34,341 bases of DNA from contig JAATFW010000068.1 of NCBI GenBank assembly GCA_015654985.1, forward strand, positions 1 to 34,341, given 5' to 3'. Made by a program: the position numbers and the translations under genes. A model generated the notes under the pieces. The model ran no database searches, was not told where the DNA came from, and saw only the letters and a program-made list of their open reading frames with translations. Origin of the DNA: Sphingobacteriales bacterium. Lineage in GTDB: Bacteria > Bacteroidota > Bacteroidia > Sphingobacteriales > Sphingobacteriaceae. Positions 17,676 to 26,625 of this stretch are shown here, in pieces; positions within the stretch are counted from its first letter, which is position 1, and every line of letters begins with the position of its first letter.

Positions 17676-19766
17676 TTACTGATTTCTATTCTTTTGCAAC
17701 AGAGGATTATTTTTCAATTCATCACCCGGTATCGTTTCATAATAACTATTTACCCCATAAGTAAGCCTGTCGCTTCCATTTTCCGTAGCACGGGCATCAT
17801 AGATATACTTTCCATCGGGTGTTCCTGAGGCATCTATTGTTGCACCTTTGCTAAACATGAACGGATATAGGCCGCGCTTTCGGTATTGATTAATCTGGGT
17901 ATCGAAAGTGAACCACCGGCGTAAATCCCAGTAAATCTTGCTTTCAAATGCCAGTTCCTTATACCTTTCAATACGTAGCAACTGCAATCCACGGGTGGGT
18001 GCTTCCACAAAAGAACCAGTTCCCTGGAATTTCGGATATGCAGGATCCATGGAAAGTTGTGCGGGAGAAGTCAGTAATGTTGCACCAGCCCTGTCGCGGA
18101 TATCATTTATACAGGTAAACGCATCCTGAAGCATATTGGCACCATTATAATTGGCTTCACCGTGCTGTGCTAATTCAATAGCTGCTTCTGCTTTATTCAG
18201 TAATACTTCGGCATAGCGGATTTCGATCCAGCTCTGAGTTGACTCATGCAGGGCGGTTTGGGCGGTCGTCATGGATAGATTCAAATACTTTCTTCCATAA
18301 AATCCTGTATAAGTATGATTTCCGCCGACGCCTGAGATCAGCGGGCCGTCCTGTCCTATTTTAAAAATTTTAAGCGTTTGCCCCTGATCGTTAGTATACG
18401 AATATGTATCGGTCTGGTTTCTCGGATCCTGGGTGGTGCGGAGGATAGTTCCGTTCCTAAACAAATTCGCGTTAGCATCGGTAGGCCAACTGTTGTATGC
18501 CTCTGAAATAGCTCCATCGTCTCTGCTGAACTTCTTGATTTTTGTTACTGCAGGATCAACGGAAGAAACGAAGACACCTGCTCTTATATCCAGCTTCACT
18601 CCTTTGTATGTTGTACCCGGCAATAGCAGGCTGGCCCTCAGCCGGGGCTCTGCTCCATCCCAAAGCTGGTGGCAGTTGTCATAGACAATATAGTTCCCAT
18701 CAGCATCCAGTCCGCTGAAACGACCGGTTGCAGGATCTACCGGAAGTCCGTCAAACAATTCAACCCAGTTCATAGTAGGACAGAAACGACCACCGTAGGT
18801 AATTGTCATACGGAGCGGAGACATTACTGCATCATTGGAATGAACCCAGTTTAGGTAATCATATTTCCTGATGAAGATAGATTCCTTGTTGTTATCCGCC
18901 TTTTCCCATACTTCGGCGAAATTAGCCGTTTTATCAGGATTTCCTCTATGTAATTGATAAACGCTGCTTTCCGTTACCATATTTGCAGCATCCCAGGCTT
19001 GTTTCATGTAATCGTTCGCTTTATCCTCAGGGATGCCCTCCAACATAACACCGTTAACTTCCCAAACGGGGAATTTTGCAGCACCATAACGCGCTATCGT
19101 TCCGGCGGTTAAAGCCACACGGCTTTTGAAAGCAGCTGCGACCCATTTGTTGGCCCGGCCAATCTCACTGCTTCCCGGCATTTTTGCAATAGCATCATCC
19201 AGGTCGGCAAGAATGAAGTTGTAGGTGTCTGCATGACTGCTGCGAGCGACCCACAAAGAGGATCCATCATCATTTAAGACCTGTGGTGTCTCAATAACAG
19301 GCAGTCCGCCATAGCGTTTGGCTAATTGGAAATACACATAGGCGCGGATGAATTTCGCTTCACCGATCCATTCTTCGGCCTTTGGAAGTTCCGCTGCATA
19401 TTTAGGCAGATCATTAATCAGCGTGTTTGCCTGGCGAATGATCATAAAACCGTCGCCCCAATAACCTCCTCTATGAAGTTTCATTCCCACATTGTTCCCG
19501 TTGAAAAATTCACCGGTACTGGTAGCAAATGTGTTGATATTCAATTCCCGGAAATAACCATCAGTAGCATCATATTTAAAGTCTTCCATTGGCAGATGAT
19601 TATACATACCTGCCATATAAGCCTTAATACCGGCTTCATTATATATAGCTTCATTGGTTAAAATAGTTTTGGGTGCAATATCCAGCTTCGTGCATGAACC
19701 CAGCAGGCAAAGTGATAACACCAATACGAATACTATATGCGTATAACGATACTTTTTCATATTCAT
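17676..19766 (-). CDS. SusD-like glycan-binding lipoprotein (module 1)
   Basis: A 696-residue SusD family (RagB/SusD) lipoprotein, somewhat long for the family. Its leader ends in LSLCLLGSC with the lipobox Cys; translation may start at Met1 or Met3. SusD signatures include TNEAIYNEAGIKAYMAGMYN, IIRQANTLINDLPKY, EEWIGEAKFIRAYVYFQLAKRYGGLPV, IEIRYAEVLLNKAEAAIE and RYKELAFESKIYWDLRRW, and the end YYETIPGDELKNNPLLQKN is the usual family C-terminus. It lies 9 bp after SusC, the invariant SusCD order. SusD proteins form the lid over the SusC transporter at the outer face of the outer membrane and deliver bound oligosaccharides. Confidence 0.97.
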   Translation of the reverse strand: MNMKKYRYTHIVFVLVLSLCLLGSCTKLDIAPKTILTNEAIYNEAGIKAYMAGMYNHLPMEDFKYDATDGYFRELNINTFATSTGEFFNGNNVGMKLHRGGYWGDGFMIIRQANTLINDLPKYAAELPKAEEWIGEAKFIRAYVYFQLAKRYGGLPVIETPQVLNDDGSSLWVARSSHADTYNFILADLDDAIAKMPGSSEIGRANKWVAAAFKSRVALTAGTIARYGAAKFPVWEVNGVMLEGIPEDKANDYMKQAWDAANMVTESSVYQLHRGNPDKTANFAEVWEKADNNKESIFIRKYDYLNWVHSNDAVMSPLRMTITYGGRFCPTMNWVELFDGLPVDPATGRFSGLDADGNYIVYDNCHQLWDGAEPRLRASLLLPGTTYKGVKLDIRAGVFVSSVDPAVTKIKKFSRDDGAISEAYNSWPTDANANLFRNGTILRTTQDPRNQTDTYSYTNDQGQTLKIFKIGQDGPLISGVGGNHTYTGFYGRKYLNLSMTTAQTALHESTQSWIEIRYAEVLLNKAEAAIELAQHGEANYNGANMLQDAFTCINDIRDRAGATLLTSPAQLSMDPAYPKFQGTGSFVEAPTRGLQLLRIERYKELAFESKIYWDLRRWFTFDTQINQYRKRGLYPFMFSKGATIDASGTPDGKYIYDARATENGSDRLTYGVNSYYETIPGDELKNNPLLQKNRNQ

Positions 19767-19775
19767 TTAATTAAA

Positions 19776-22700
19776 TTAGAAAGTAATACTTCCGCCAAAA
19801 GTGAATATTCTGTTAAGCGGATACAGATATCCCGACATTTCAGACGGTTTTTCCGGATCGACCCCTCTTACCTTCGTAAAAGTCAGCAGGTTATATGAAT
19901 TGACATAAATACGCAGACGCTGAACGCCAAATTTCATGGCAGAGATCTTCTGTAAAGGAATCGTATAACCTAATTCTGCACTTTTCAAACGCAGATATGC
20001 TCCGTTCTGAATAGCAAATTCAGACCTGGTATCGGGCCGTGTTTTACCATAAGCATAATATCCTGACGTCCACTGGTTCGACGGATCATACGGGTCCTTC
20101 GCCGGATCTGCAGGATGCCACCGGTCAAAAAGCAGTTCCAGCGCATTTCCATCCCATGCCAACGGCTCAAGCAATTGTTCGCCGTAGGAAACATAAGACT
20201 TCGCAGCTCCCTGGAACAGCAAATTCAGATCGAAACCTTTATAAGAGCCACCTATCGTCATTCCAAAATTCATTAACGGATAATTTCGCTGGTCTGCAAA
20301 ACTCCCGTTAGGATTAGTTGTAGTGGCAATAGGATGATCGTCATTGCCGTCGATCACTCCGTCGCCGTTCCAATCTTCATAGATATAATCACCCGGAAGC
20401 GTGGTTGCATCTGCATATACAGAATTGGCAATTTCGTCGTAGGAGGTATACTGACCTGCGGCTCCCTTTCCAAACCAGATGTCGTTATACCGGTCAATCT
20501 GGTTATTTCTCCATTGATCGTAGGAGTTGCTGCGCCGCGGCTGGGCTATTTTAGTCATCATCGTTCTGGTAATTGAAACAAAACCCGACACGTTATATCC
20601 GAACTCGCCAATGCGGTAACGGTGCCTTAGCTCTATTTCAAAGCCTTTGGAACGATCTGCATTCAGATTTGCCTGAGATATGCCGGCCCCGAATGTTCCG
20701 GGAACAACTACAGAAGGAGTAGCCAGCAAGCCGTCGCGGTCTCTTTGAAAAAGATCTGCCGAAAATCCCAGAAGCCCGTTCCAGCCATCAGCATCTATCC
20801 CAACATTCTTCATAGTGGCAGTAAACCAGGTTATATCAGGATTGGGCGCATTGCGAAAGCCTAAAGCATTTGTAAAAGTTGTTCCAAATACATATCCTCT
20901 TGGCAATCCCGTTCTGCTATAACTACCCTGCGGATAATCAAACCCTTCGATGAACTGAAAGGCTGCAGCACCGTCGTCACCGAGCTTACCATAGGAACCT
21001 CTCAATTTTAGATTTTCAACAAACGGGAGATTGTTCTTGATAAACGGTTCTTCTGAAAGGCGCCATCCCAAAGAAACACTCGGGAAAAATCCCCACTGAT
21101 GACCTTTCGGAAACCTCGATGAACCATCATAACGAAAAGCGTATTCGAATAAATACTTACCCCGATAATCGTAATTGAATCTACCAACTACAGCTCTGTT
21201 GGCATTTTCACTCAATCCACTGCCATTCCCCTGCTGATTGGTCGAGTTACCGGCAAAAAGATATGGAATAGGGATCTCAAACTCACGCTGTGCATTAAAA
21301 TCATAGCCCTGGCTGTAACTTTCTTCGTAAAGTAACAAGCCTTTGACGTTATGTGAATTTCCGAACGAACGATCATAGTTCAGAGATCCTTGCAGCAGCC
21401 GGGTATAGCTGGTACTGTAAGCACGCCGGAGATTTGTTTTGCTGTTCATCCGGTAGGTCTGATAAGTATCATTGGAAGCTATATAGCGATATTCATCGTA
21501 TTCATTTTTAAAATTTGCATCGTCATTAATGGTTTTATCATAACTAAATAAACCCCTTGCCAACAAGCCTTTAATGAATGGCATCTTATAATCCAGACTC
21601 AAATTAGACTGGAAGATACTCTTCTTATTCTGGACAAATCCTGCCAGTTCAGGATGGGTTAGCGCTACGACATTCGGAATATTATCGGGATGATAATAAT
21701 AGCCGTCAGCGTTATTGGCATATAACGGATCATTCGGGCGGGAACGCCATAAATTACTGAAGATCTGGTATGAATCGATGTTCTGGCGATTGGTTTCATC
21801 CGTAATCATGTTCAGCTTTATCCCGGCTTTCAGATTATTGGTTATCTGAGCATTCAGGTTTGTTCGCAGATTATACCTGTTATAATTCGCTGAATTGGTT
21901 TTGAAGAAACTTCCCTGGTCGGCATAACCAAAATTTGCATAATAATCCATTTTGTCGCTTCCGCCACTGATGGAGACGTTATGCTGCTGCTGGGGAGCGG
22001 TTTTACGCATTACCAGATCATACCAATGTGTGTCGGGCAATTCACCATTAGCTAATTGCTCGAAATAGGCGTCGTCGTAAGTTCTGGTCGGATTCGTGGT
22101 GCTGCGCATTGTAATTTCATTGAATAAAATGGCCCTGTCTCCGGCTCCTACCGGGTTAAGGATCTCGGCAGGGGTCTGGATGCCATAATTCATTGAATAC
22201 TCTATTTTCGCTTTTCCTTTTTCTCCGTTTTTGGTCGTAACCAGAATCACCCCGTTTGCAGCACGAACACCATAAACAGCCGCTGAAGCATCTTTCAGGA
22301 CCGAAATACTTTCAATATCATTAGGGTCCATACGGGGCAGGTCACCGCGGGGCACCCCGTCAACAATTAACAGCGGACTGCCCAGACCACGGATATCAAA
22401 CTGGTTAGTAAATTGCCCGGGCTCAGATGTTTTCTGAACTACGCGAACACCAGGCAGTTTACCGGTCAGCATATTCTGCAAATTGGTATTCTTGGTAGTT
22501 ACCAGTTCTTTAGCGCTGACCGATGCCACTGAACCCGTCAACGTCGCCCTTTTTTGTGTACCATATCCTACAACCACCACTTCATCCAGTGCTTTTTGCG
22601 CAGGCTCAAGCTGAACTCTAAGCACTGTTTGCCCCTTTAACGGTACTTCTTTGGTTTCATATCCGATAAAAGAAAAAACAAGCACCGGGCCGGCATCAGG

Positions 22701-23225
22701 AACACTGATCCTGAAACGGCCATCCACATCTGTCATGGTTGCCGTAGTTGTTCCCTTTACCTTAATGCTCACTCCCGGAAGCGCCTGCTCCCTTTCATCG
22801 GTCACTGTTCCGGTGATCGATATGGGAAGTGCATCCTGAGCGAATAAAGACGGGATTTTCTCTGCTTTTCGCTTAACCACAATTGTCTTGCTTTGTATGC
22901 TGTACGAGATGGGCTGCCCGGCAAAGCATGCTTCCAAAACTTTCTCTATACTCGCATTTTTCACTGAAATACTGACGGGTTTTGTTTCCTTAAGCATTTC
23001 GGTGTCATAAAAGAAATTGTAATCGGTTTGCTTTTTGATCTCTTTAAAAACTTGCTCAATGGCTACGTTTTTTTCAGATAAGCTGACCTTCTGCGCAAAA
23101 CCTTTAGCACTTACCTGCAGAACAGCCGATATCAGCAAAGCAATGGTTAGTTTCATAGCTAAGAGGAATTTAAATGAAATACAGCAGTAGCTACTATATT
23201 TAAATCCAGTAGATTTTTTATACAT
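19776..23225 (-). CDS. SusC-like TonB-dependent transporter with STN signalling domain (module 1)
   Basis: A 1149-residue outer-membrane receptor. The extended leader with AMKLTIALLISAVLQVSAKG is typical of Chitinophagaceae-like SusC proteins, so the early start is kept although Met24 is possible. Domains in order: STN (about 45-120, VSLSEKNVAIEQVFKEIKKQ), carboxypeptidase-D-like (about 135-210, TGTVTDEREQALPGVSIKVK), TonB-box-like LDEVVVVGYGTQ, plug (LIVDGVP, SISVLKDASAAVYGVRAANG), then a long beta-barrel ending in Phe (FTFGGSITF). It shares DWNGDGVIDGNDDHPIA with the second SusC. The STN domain usually contacts FecR, and FecR and a sigma factor lie directly upstream, so this transporter is the probable sensor as well as importer. 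Confidence 0.97.
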   Translation of the reverse strand: MYKKSTGFKYSSYCCISFKFLLAMKLTIALLISAVLQVSAKGFAQKVSLSEKNVAIEQVFKEIKKQTDYNFFYDTEMLKETKPVSISVKNASIEKVLEACFAGQPISYSIQSKTIVVKRKAEKIPSLFAQDALPISITGTVTDEREQALPGVSIKVKGTTTATMTDVDGRFRISVPDAGPVLVFSFIGYETKEVPLKGQTVLRVQLEPAQKALDEVVVVGYGTQKRATLTGSVASVSAKELVTTKNTNLQNMLTGKLPGVRVVQKTSEPGQFTNQFDIRGLGSPLLIVDGVPRGDLPRMDPNDIESISVLKDASAAVYGVRAANGVILVTTKNGEKGKAKIEYSMNYGIQTPAEILNPVGAGDRAILFNEITMRSTTNPTRTYDDAYFEQLANGELPDTHWYDLVMRKTAPQQQHNVSISGGSDKMDYYANFGYADQGSFFKTNSANYNRYNLRTNLNAQITNNLKAGIKLNMITDETNRQNIDSYQIFSNLWRSRPNDPLYANNADGYYYHPDNIPNVVALTHPELAGFVQNKKSIFQSNLSLDYKMPFIKGLLARGLFSYDKTINDDANFKNEYDEYRYIASNDTYQTYRMNSKTNLRRAYSTSYTRLLQGSLNYDRSFGNSHNVKGLLLYEESYSQGYDFNAQREFEIPIPYLFAGNSTNQQGNGSGLSENANRAVVGRFNYDYRGKYLFEYAFRYDGSSRFPKGHQWGFFPSVSLGWRLSEEPFIKNNLPFVENLKLRGSYGKLGDDGAAAFQFIEGFDYPQGSYSRTGLPRGYVFGTTFTNALGFRNAPNPDITWFTATMKNVGIDADGWNGLLGFSADLFQRDRDGLLATPSVVVPGTFGAGISQANLNADRSKGFEIELRHRYRIGEFGYNVSGFVSITRTMMTKIAQPRRSNSYDQWRNNQIDRYNDIWFGKGAAGQYTSYDEIANSVYADATTLPGDYIYEDWNGDGVIDGNDDHPIATTTNPNGSFADQRNYPLMNFGMTIGGSYKGFDLNLLFQGAAKSYVSYGEQLLEPLAWDGNALELLFDRWHPADPAKDPYDPSNQWTSGYYAYGKTRPDTRSEFAIQNGAYLRLKSAELGYTIPLQKISAMKFGVQRLRIYVNSYNLLTFTKVRGVDPEKPSEMSGYLYPLNRIFTFGGSITF

Positions 23226-23288
23226 TTGAACTTGTAGGTTTAATTATAAATCGTTGTTAGTTACTCAAATTTTATGATTAGCCTTTAG

Positions 23289-23315
23289 ATCAGGAGCAGT
23301 ACCATTGCTCCTGAT
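23289..23315 (-). terminator. Hairpin between FecR and SusC-1
   Basis: A perfect 10-bp inverted repeat, ATCAGGAGCA and TGCTCCTGAT, with a 7-nt loop, lies 35 bp after the FecR stop in a 124-bp gap. It probably separates the regulator transcript from the SusC-1 operon. The U-tract is weak. Confidence 0.6.
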
Positions 23316-23349
23316 TCTTTAAAGATAATCGTTATGTTTACGTCGATAT

Positions 23350-24537
23350 TTATGGCATAACAATCACCCTCCTTTCTTCAATTTTAAAATGAATTACATC
23401 GGTTAATTCCATGACCTTCAGCACTTCGGAAACATTTTCAAACTTTGAAATAGTACCGCCGAATGTCTTTTTAGCAATATTTCCCCTGTACTCAATGTCC
23501 ACATTATACCATCGTGCTATTTTCCGCATGATCACCTGAATATTTTCGTTATTAAATGAAAAATATCCCTTTTTCCAGGCAACTGCCTGCTCTGCATCCA
23601 CGTCAGAAACTTCGAGGCCATCGCCAGACCGGGCCTGTTGTCCCGGATGGATCAGCCTGCTTTTATCTCCTGATCTTACTTTTACAGATCCTTCCAGTAA
23701 TGTTGTATTCACACTGCTTTCATCAGGATACCCCATAATGTTGAAATGAGTTCCCAGTACCTCTACTTCAGTGGAGCTTATAGTAACCCTGAAAGGCTGT
23801 TTACTATTTTCAGCCACTTCAAAGTAAGCTTCGCCGGTAAGCTCCACCCGCCTTTCTTTTCCGGTAAAAAATGCAGGAAACGTTAATGAAGACGCTGCAT
23901 TCAGCCAGACTTTTGATCCATCGGGAAGGATTACCTGATACTCTCCGCCGCGGGGGGTTGTAATGGTGTTTAAGGCTACCTGACTTTCGCCATAAGATTT
24001 GTCTGTGGCTTCATATACAACCTGCCCGTCTTTGCTTTTTCTGACAGAACTGCCTCCCTGAATAGCAAGGACACCGGTCCGGCTTGTATCGAGTATGACC
24101 TGCGATCCATCGGCAAGGGTCAAAACAGCCTTATTACCTCCTGGTATAATCACCTGTGGTTTATGGGGCAGCACGGTTACTGCTATTGTGCCGGATGGCC
24201 GCGTAAAATAGAAATACCCTCCTGTGGCCAGAAAGATCAGTGAAACAGCCGCTGCTGTGATATAATATCTGAATTTAATTAAGCGGGGATGCCGCCGTTG
24301 TTTAATTTTTTCCCTTTCAAGGATAGACTGATACAGGCGTTCCCTCAGATCTTCAGGAAATTCCCCGGATGTAATGATATTACCGGAGTCAGGGTCGTCC
24401 ATTGACTGGTACCATCTGTTGAATTCTTCTTTTTCTTCTTCTGAAATGGTCTCCTCAATCCATTTCAAAGCAAGTTCCCGCATACGGAGGTCTGTTCTTC
24501 GGTTAGCCATTAATCGTGCTCTTTTAATAATAGCCAA
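23350..24537 (-). CDS. FecR-family anti-sigma factor / signal transducer
   Basis: A 395-residue inner-membrane protein. The cytoplasmic N-terminal part (about 1-88) carries an anti-sigma region with ALKWIEETISEEEKEEFNRW. One transmembrane segment follows (about 90-111, YYITAAAVSLIFLATGGYFY). The periplasmic FecR domain (about 190-290) has TTPRGGEYQVILPDGSKVWL, VELTGEAYFEVAEN and VLGTHFNIMGYP, and the C-terminal DUF4974/STN-like domain is about 325-395 (FSFNNENIQVIMRKIARWYN). It lies 54 bp after the ECF sigma gene and before SusC-1. Family knowledge: it holds or activates the sigma factor until the STN domain of the matching SusC signals substrate. Met10 is a possible alternative start. Confidence 0.96.
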   Translation of the reverse strand: MAIIKRARLMANRRTDLRMRELALKWIEETISEEEKEEFNRWYQSMDDPDSGNIITSGEFPEDLRERLYQSILEREKIKQRRHPRLIKFRYYITAAAVSLIFLATGGYFYFTRPSGTIAVTVLPHKPQVIIPGGNKAVLTLADGSQVILDTSRTGVLAIQGGSSVRKSKDGQVVYEATDKSYGESQVALNTITTPRGGEYQVILPDGSKVWLNAASSLTFPAFFTGKERRVELTGEAYFEVAENSKQPFRVTISSTEVEVLGTHFNIMGYPDESSVNTTLLEGSVKVRSGDKSRLIHPGQQARSGDGLEVSDVDAEQAVAWKKGYFSFNNENIQVIMRKIARWYNVDIEYRGNIAKKTFGGTISKFENVSEVLKVMELTDVIHFKIEERRVIVMP

Positions 24538-24591
24538 ACCAGCGGACCGAATCCCTTACTCCGGAAGAAAAAAAATTTAAAAAATCCGGAT

Positions 24592-25173
24592 TTACCTTAT
24601 AAAAAGGAGCAGTAACAAGCCTGATAAGTTAGCCAAAGCATCATGCAGTTTCTTTCGGGCCTTTGAAAGATGAGCTTCCACGGTTTTCTCAGAAATATTC
24701 AGTTCGCGGGCTATCTCGCGTTGTGTATACTCATTCTCATATTTGAGGCGAAATACGAGACGGCATTTTTCGGGCAGTTCATAGACGGATCGCTGAAACT
24801 GCTCTGTTAATTCATGAAGGTTTAGGGCATACTGGGTAGAATAATCTGATTCGTCAAAAGACAAAGCAAGTTCTTTTTTGCAGGCTGCCTGCCTGGCACG
24901 TTTTGCAAGTCTGTTAATTACCTCAAACTTAACAGCGCCTGAAAAATAGCAGTCGAATCCTTTGGATAAAGAAAATTCCTTTCGTCTTTTCCATAAATTA
25001 CAGAAGATATCCTGAACAACTTCTTCGGCTTCATATGTGTTGTTCAGCCTTTTAAGGGCGGCACGATACACCCTGCTGAAGTAGCGCAGATAAATTTCCC
25101 TGAAGGCCGGCTCTTCATCCTTTCGTAACAACTCAGATAAATCATTATCTGATAATTGGCTAAAATCCTGCAT
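24592..25173 (-). CDS. ECF-type RNA polymerase sigma factor
   Basis: A 193-residue sigma-70 family ECF factor of the Bacteroidota FecI-like type. Region 2 is at about 24-90 (AFREIYLRYFSRVYRAALKR, EAEEVVQDIFCNLWKRR), and region 4 is at about 128-175 (LPEKCRLVFRLKYENEYTQR, EIARELNISEKTVEAHLSKA), the helix-turn-helix that reads the -35 element. The C-terminal LSGLLLLLFIR tail is common in this group. It is first in a two-gene sigma/FecR unit and probably drives the module 1 SusC operon downstream. Three 11-bp-phased TTGTAA repeats lie just before the ATG at 25173. Confidence 0.96.
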   Translation of the reverse strand: MQDFSQLSDNDLSELLRKDEEPAFREIYLRYFSRVYRAALKRLNNTYEAEEVVQDIFCNLWKRRKEFSLSKGFDCYFSGAVKFEVINRLAKRARQAACKKELALSFDESDYSTQYALNLHELTEQFQRSVYELPEKCRLVFRLKYENEYTQREIARELNISEKTVEAHLSKARKKLHDALANLSGLLLLLFIR

Positions 25174-25181
25174 TGGTTTGT

Positions 25182-25209
25182 TTACAACTAAGTTACAAAG
25201 ATGTTACAA
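25182..25209 (-). promoter_or_regulatory. Three 11-bp-phased TTGTAA repeats before the sigma factor
   Basis: On the plus strand TTACAA occurs at 25182, 25193 and 25204, exactly 11 bp apart, ending 9 bp before the ATG of the sigma gene. One-helical-turn spacing suggests a protein-binding array or overlapping promoter elements. The function is inferred. Confidence 0.45.
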
Positions 25210-25245
25210 GATATCAAACAAGCGGGGATCAATCTGTTAAAATAA

Positions 25246-25431
25246 TTAGCATAAGACAAATCGCTTCCATCGGCTTTTATTGTTTTTCGGTCGGGGGCTT
25301 AGCCTTAACTGAAAAGGCTCACCTGTCGGACGAGTTGCCGTCAGTGCTATTTTCCCTTTCAACATTTTAGCTCCGTCACCTGTCAATCTTAAATAATAAT
25401 CAGAAGAGCAGGCCGTTCCATCTTCATCAAG
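25246..25431 (-). pseudogene. C-terminal relic of a third GH71/99-like gene
   Basis: On the minus strand the frame from 25431 to the TAA at 25246 reads LDEDGTACSSDYYLRLTGDG and then AKMLKGKIALTATRPTGEPF before a short unrelated-looking tail. Over 36 positions I count 22 identities with residues 379-414 of the GH71/99-like protein at 15171-16697, and it also resembles the paralogue at 6913-8187 (shared SDxYLxLTG..AKML). A TAG stop lies directly before it in frame, and no catalytic core is present, so it is a dead fragment. It sits after the DUF3823 gene of module 2, exactly where module 1 has its intact GH71/99-like gene. Confidence 0.8.
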
Positions 25432-25759
25432 CTACAACTTATCAACACAAGCACACCAAATATTATCTGTTCTGCCTTTTTCATCATAATATATTAACGT
25501 GACTCCCACAATCGGGTAAGCCCTTCGTATTATCACCTAAGAAAGAGAAAAATGTATTCTCACTCAAATAAATCTCTGTTGAATCTCCACCCATGAGCGT
25601 CCAATAGCAATAAACCCGAGGAGAATACATTATTACGTCAGAACCTACATCAGCAACAATCTCTATCTTTGCCCCCCGTACAAAAAAACGGAGACAGAGC
25701 GACGAACAATTTTCTACTGTTTATTATAGTTCGGATCAAAAACTGCGTTCTTATAACTA

Positions 25760-26491
25760 TTATGGAACTTGTATTTTCACTATGTCCGAATAATTATATT
25801 GCCGATAGGTATCCTCTACCCGAACGCCGATCCGAACATAAAAAGTCCGTCCTGGTTTGAGGGGTAATGCAGGCAAATTGTAAGTTGTAGTACCCTCTCC
25901 TGTAGTCATATCGCCTACGCCGTCCCACCAGTTGTTATTGACATCTATCTTGTACTTATCCAAAGCATATTCATCAATTCTGGAACCAGCTCCAACAAAT
26001 TGCGTAAGACTTACAAAGGGTCTTATATCCAACACCCGGGGAAGATTTTCTGTGACCGGAGCCTTCAATCTGCATGTAAGAAACAGCGTTGTATCAACCA
26101 ATTGAGAATTTACATCAACAACGTATAAGTAAGGCACCACTTTGAAATCTTTTTGCAGCGACGTATGAAGTGCTATTGCCGATTGCCGCTGCGTGGGCCA
26201 GAATGCTCCTCCATAGGGCTGCATATCATAAGTGGCGCTAAACAATTTAGTGTCATTAAATGATCCATCTTGTTTAACAGGAATATCCTGGGGAGTTGGA
26301 TTTTCTTTATAGCTCACTTCCCAAATCCTGATATGAGCTTCACCCTGACCAGTGAGGAATGGTTTTCCCGTTACGCTATCGGTCACATTTCCGCTAAAAG
26401 TTGCATCAGGTTCGGGATAATTATCTGTCTTCATACAGGATGCAAGCATCGCAAGAGACAAAATACTGAAGATAAAAACTATTTTTTTCAT
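25760..26491 (-). CDS. DUF3823 surface lipoprotein (module 2)
   Basis: A 243-residue lipoprotein with leader MKKIVFIFSILSLAMLASC and lipobox Cys at residue 19. The mature start (MKTDNYPEPDATFSGNVTDS) and the FNDTKLFSATYDMQPYGGAF segment match the module 1 paralogue at 16894-17664. The second half is Ig-like (TTYNLPALPLKPGRTFYVRI) and ends with KIQVP, like the other copy's KVRVP. It follows SusD-2 after a 134-bp gap that contains nested inverted repeats, a looser spacing than in module 1. It probably binds glycan at the cell surface as part of the SusCD complex; no enzymatic motif is visible. Confidence 0.86.
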   Translation of the reverse strand: MKKIVFIFSILSLAMLASCMKTDNYPEPDATFSGNVTDSVTGKPFLTGQGEAHIRIWEVSYKENPTPQDIPVKQDGSFNDTKLFSATYDMQPYGGAFWPTQRQSAIALHTSLQKDFKVVPYLYVVDVNSQLVDTTLFLTCRLKAPVTENLPRVLDIRPFVSLTQFVGAGSRIDEYALDKYKIDVNNNWWDGVGDMTTGEGTTTYNLPALPLKPGRTFYVRIGVRVEDTYRQYNYSDIVKIQVP

Positions 26492-26535
26492 CTGTTTATT
26501 TTTTATTATTTTTTAAATCACCAAATAGAATTCGT

Positions 26536-26625
26536 CGCAATTATTCCTGCTTCTTGCCTGCCTCTTTGTTTGGTGTCATCAGCAGGCAAAATTCTTAACT
26601 CCATTTCATACCATTATTAATTGCG
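26536..26625 (-). repeat. Nested inverted repeats between SusD-2 and DUF3823-2
   Basis: An outer 8-bp pair (CGCAATTA at 26536, TAATTGCG at 26618) encloses an inner 8-bp pair (TTGCCTGC at 26554, GCAGGCAA at 26582) with a 20-nt loop. This could fold in the mRNA just after the SusD-2 stop and separate SusCD levels from the downstream gene. Each arm alone is short. Confidence 0.4.

Larger units (their letters stand above)
25174..25759. other. 586-bp region of decayed coding sequence upstream of the sigma factor
   Basis: No intact gene is present. It contains, in minus-strand order, short interrupted reading frames (25740-25432), a recognisable C-terminal relic of a GH71/99-like gene (25431-25246), and the phased repeats before the sigma factor. 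The sigma promoter must lie in or near its lower end. Confidence 0.65.

Noticed and set aside
23226-23288. Bacteroidota -33/-7 promoter for SusC-1
   Set aside because: A near match (TAAAATTTG) exists, but the spacing and an upstream TTTG do not fit the consensus, and a sigma-specific promoter is expected here.
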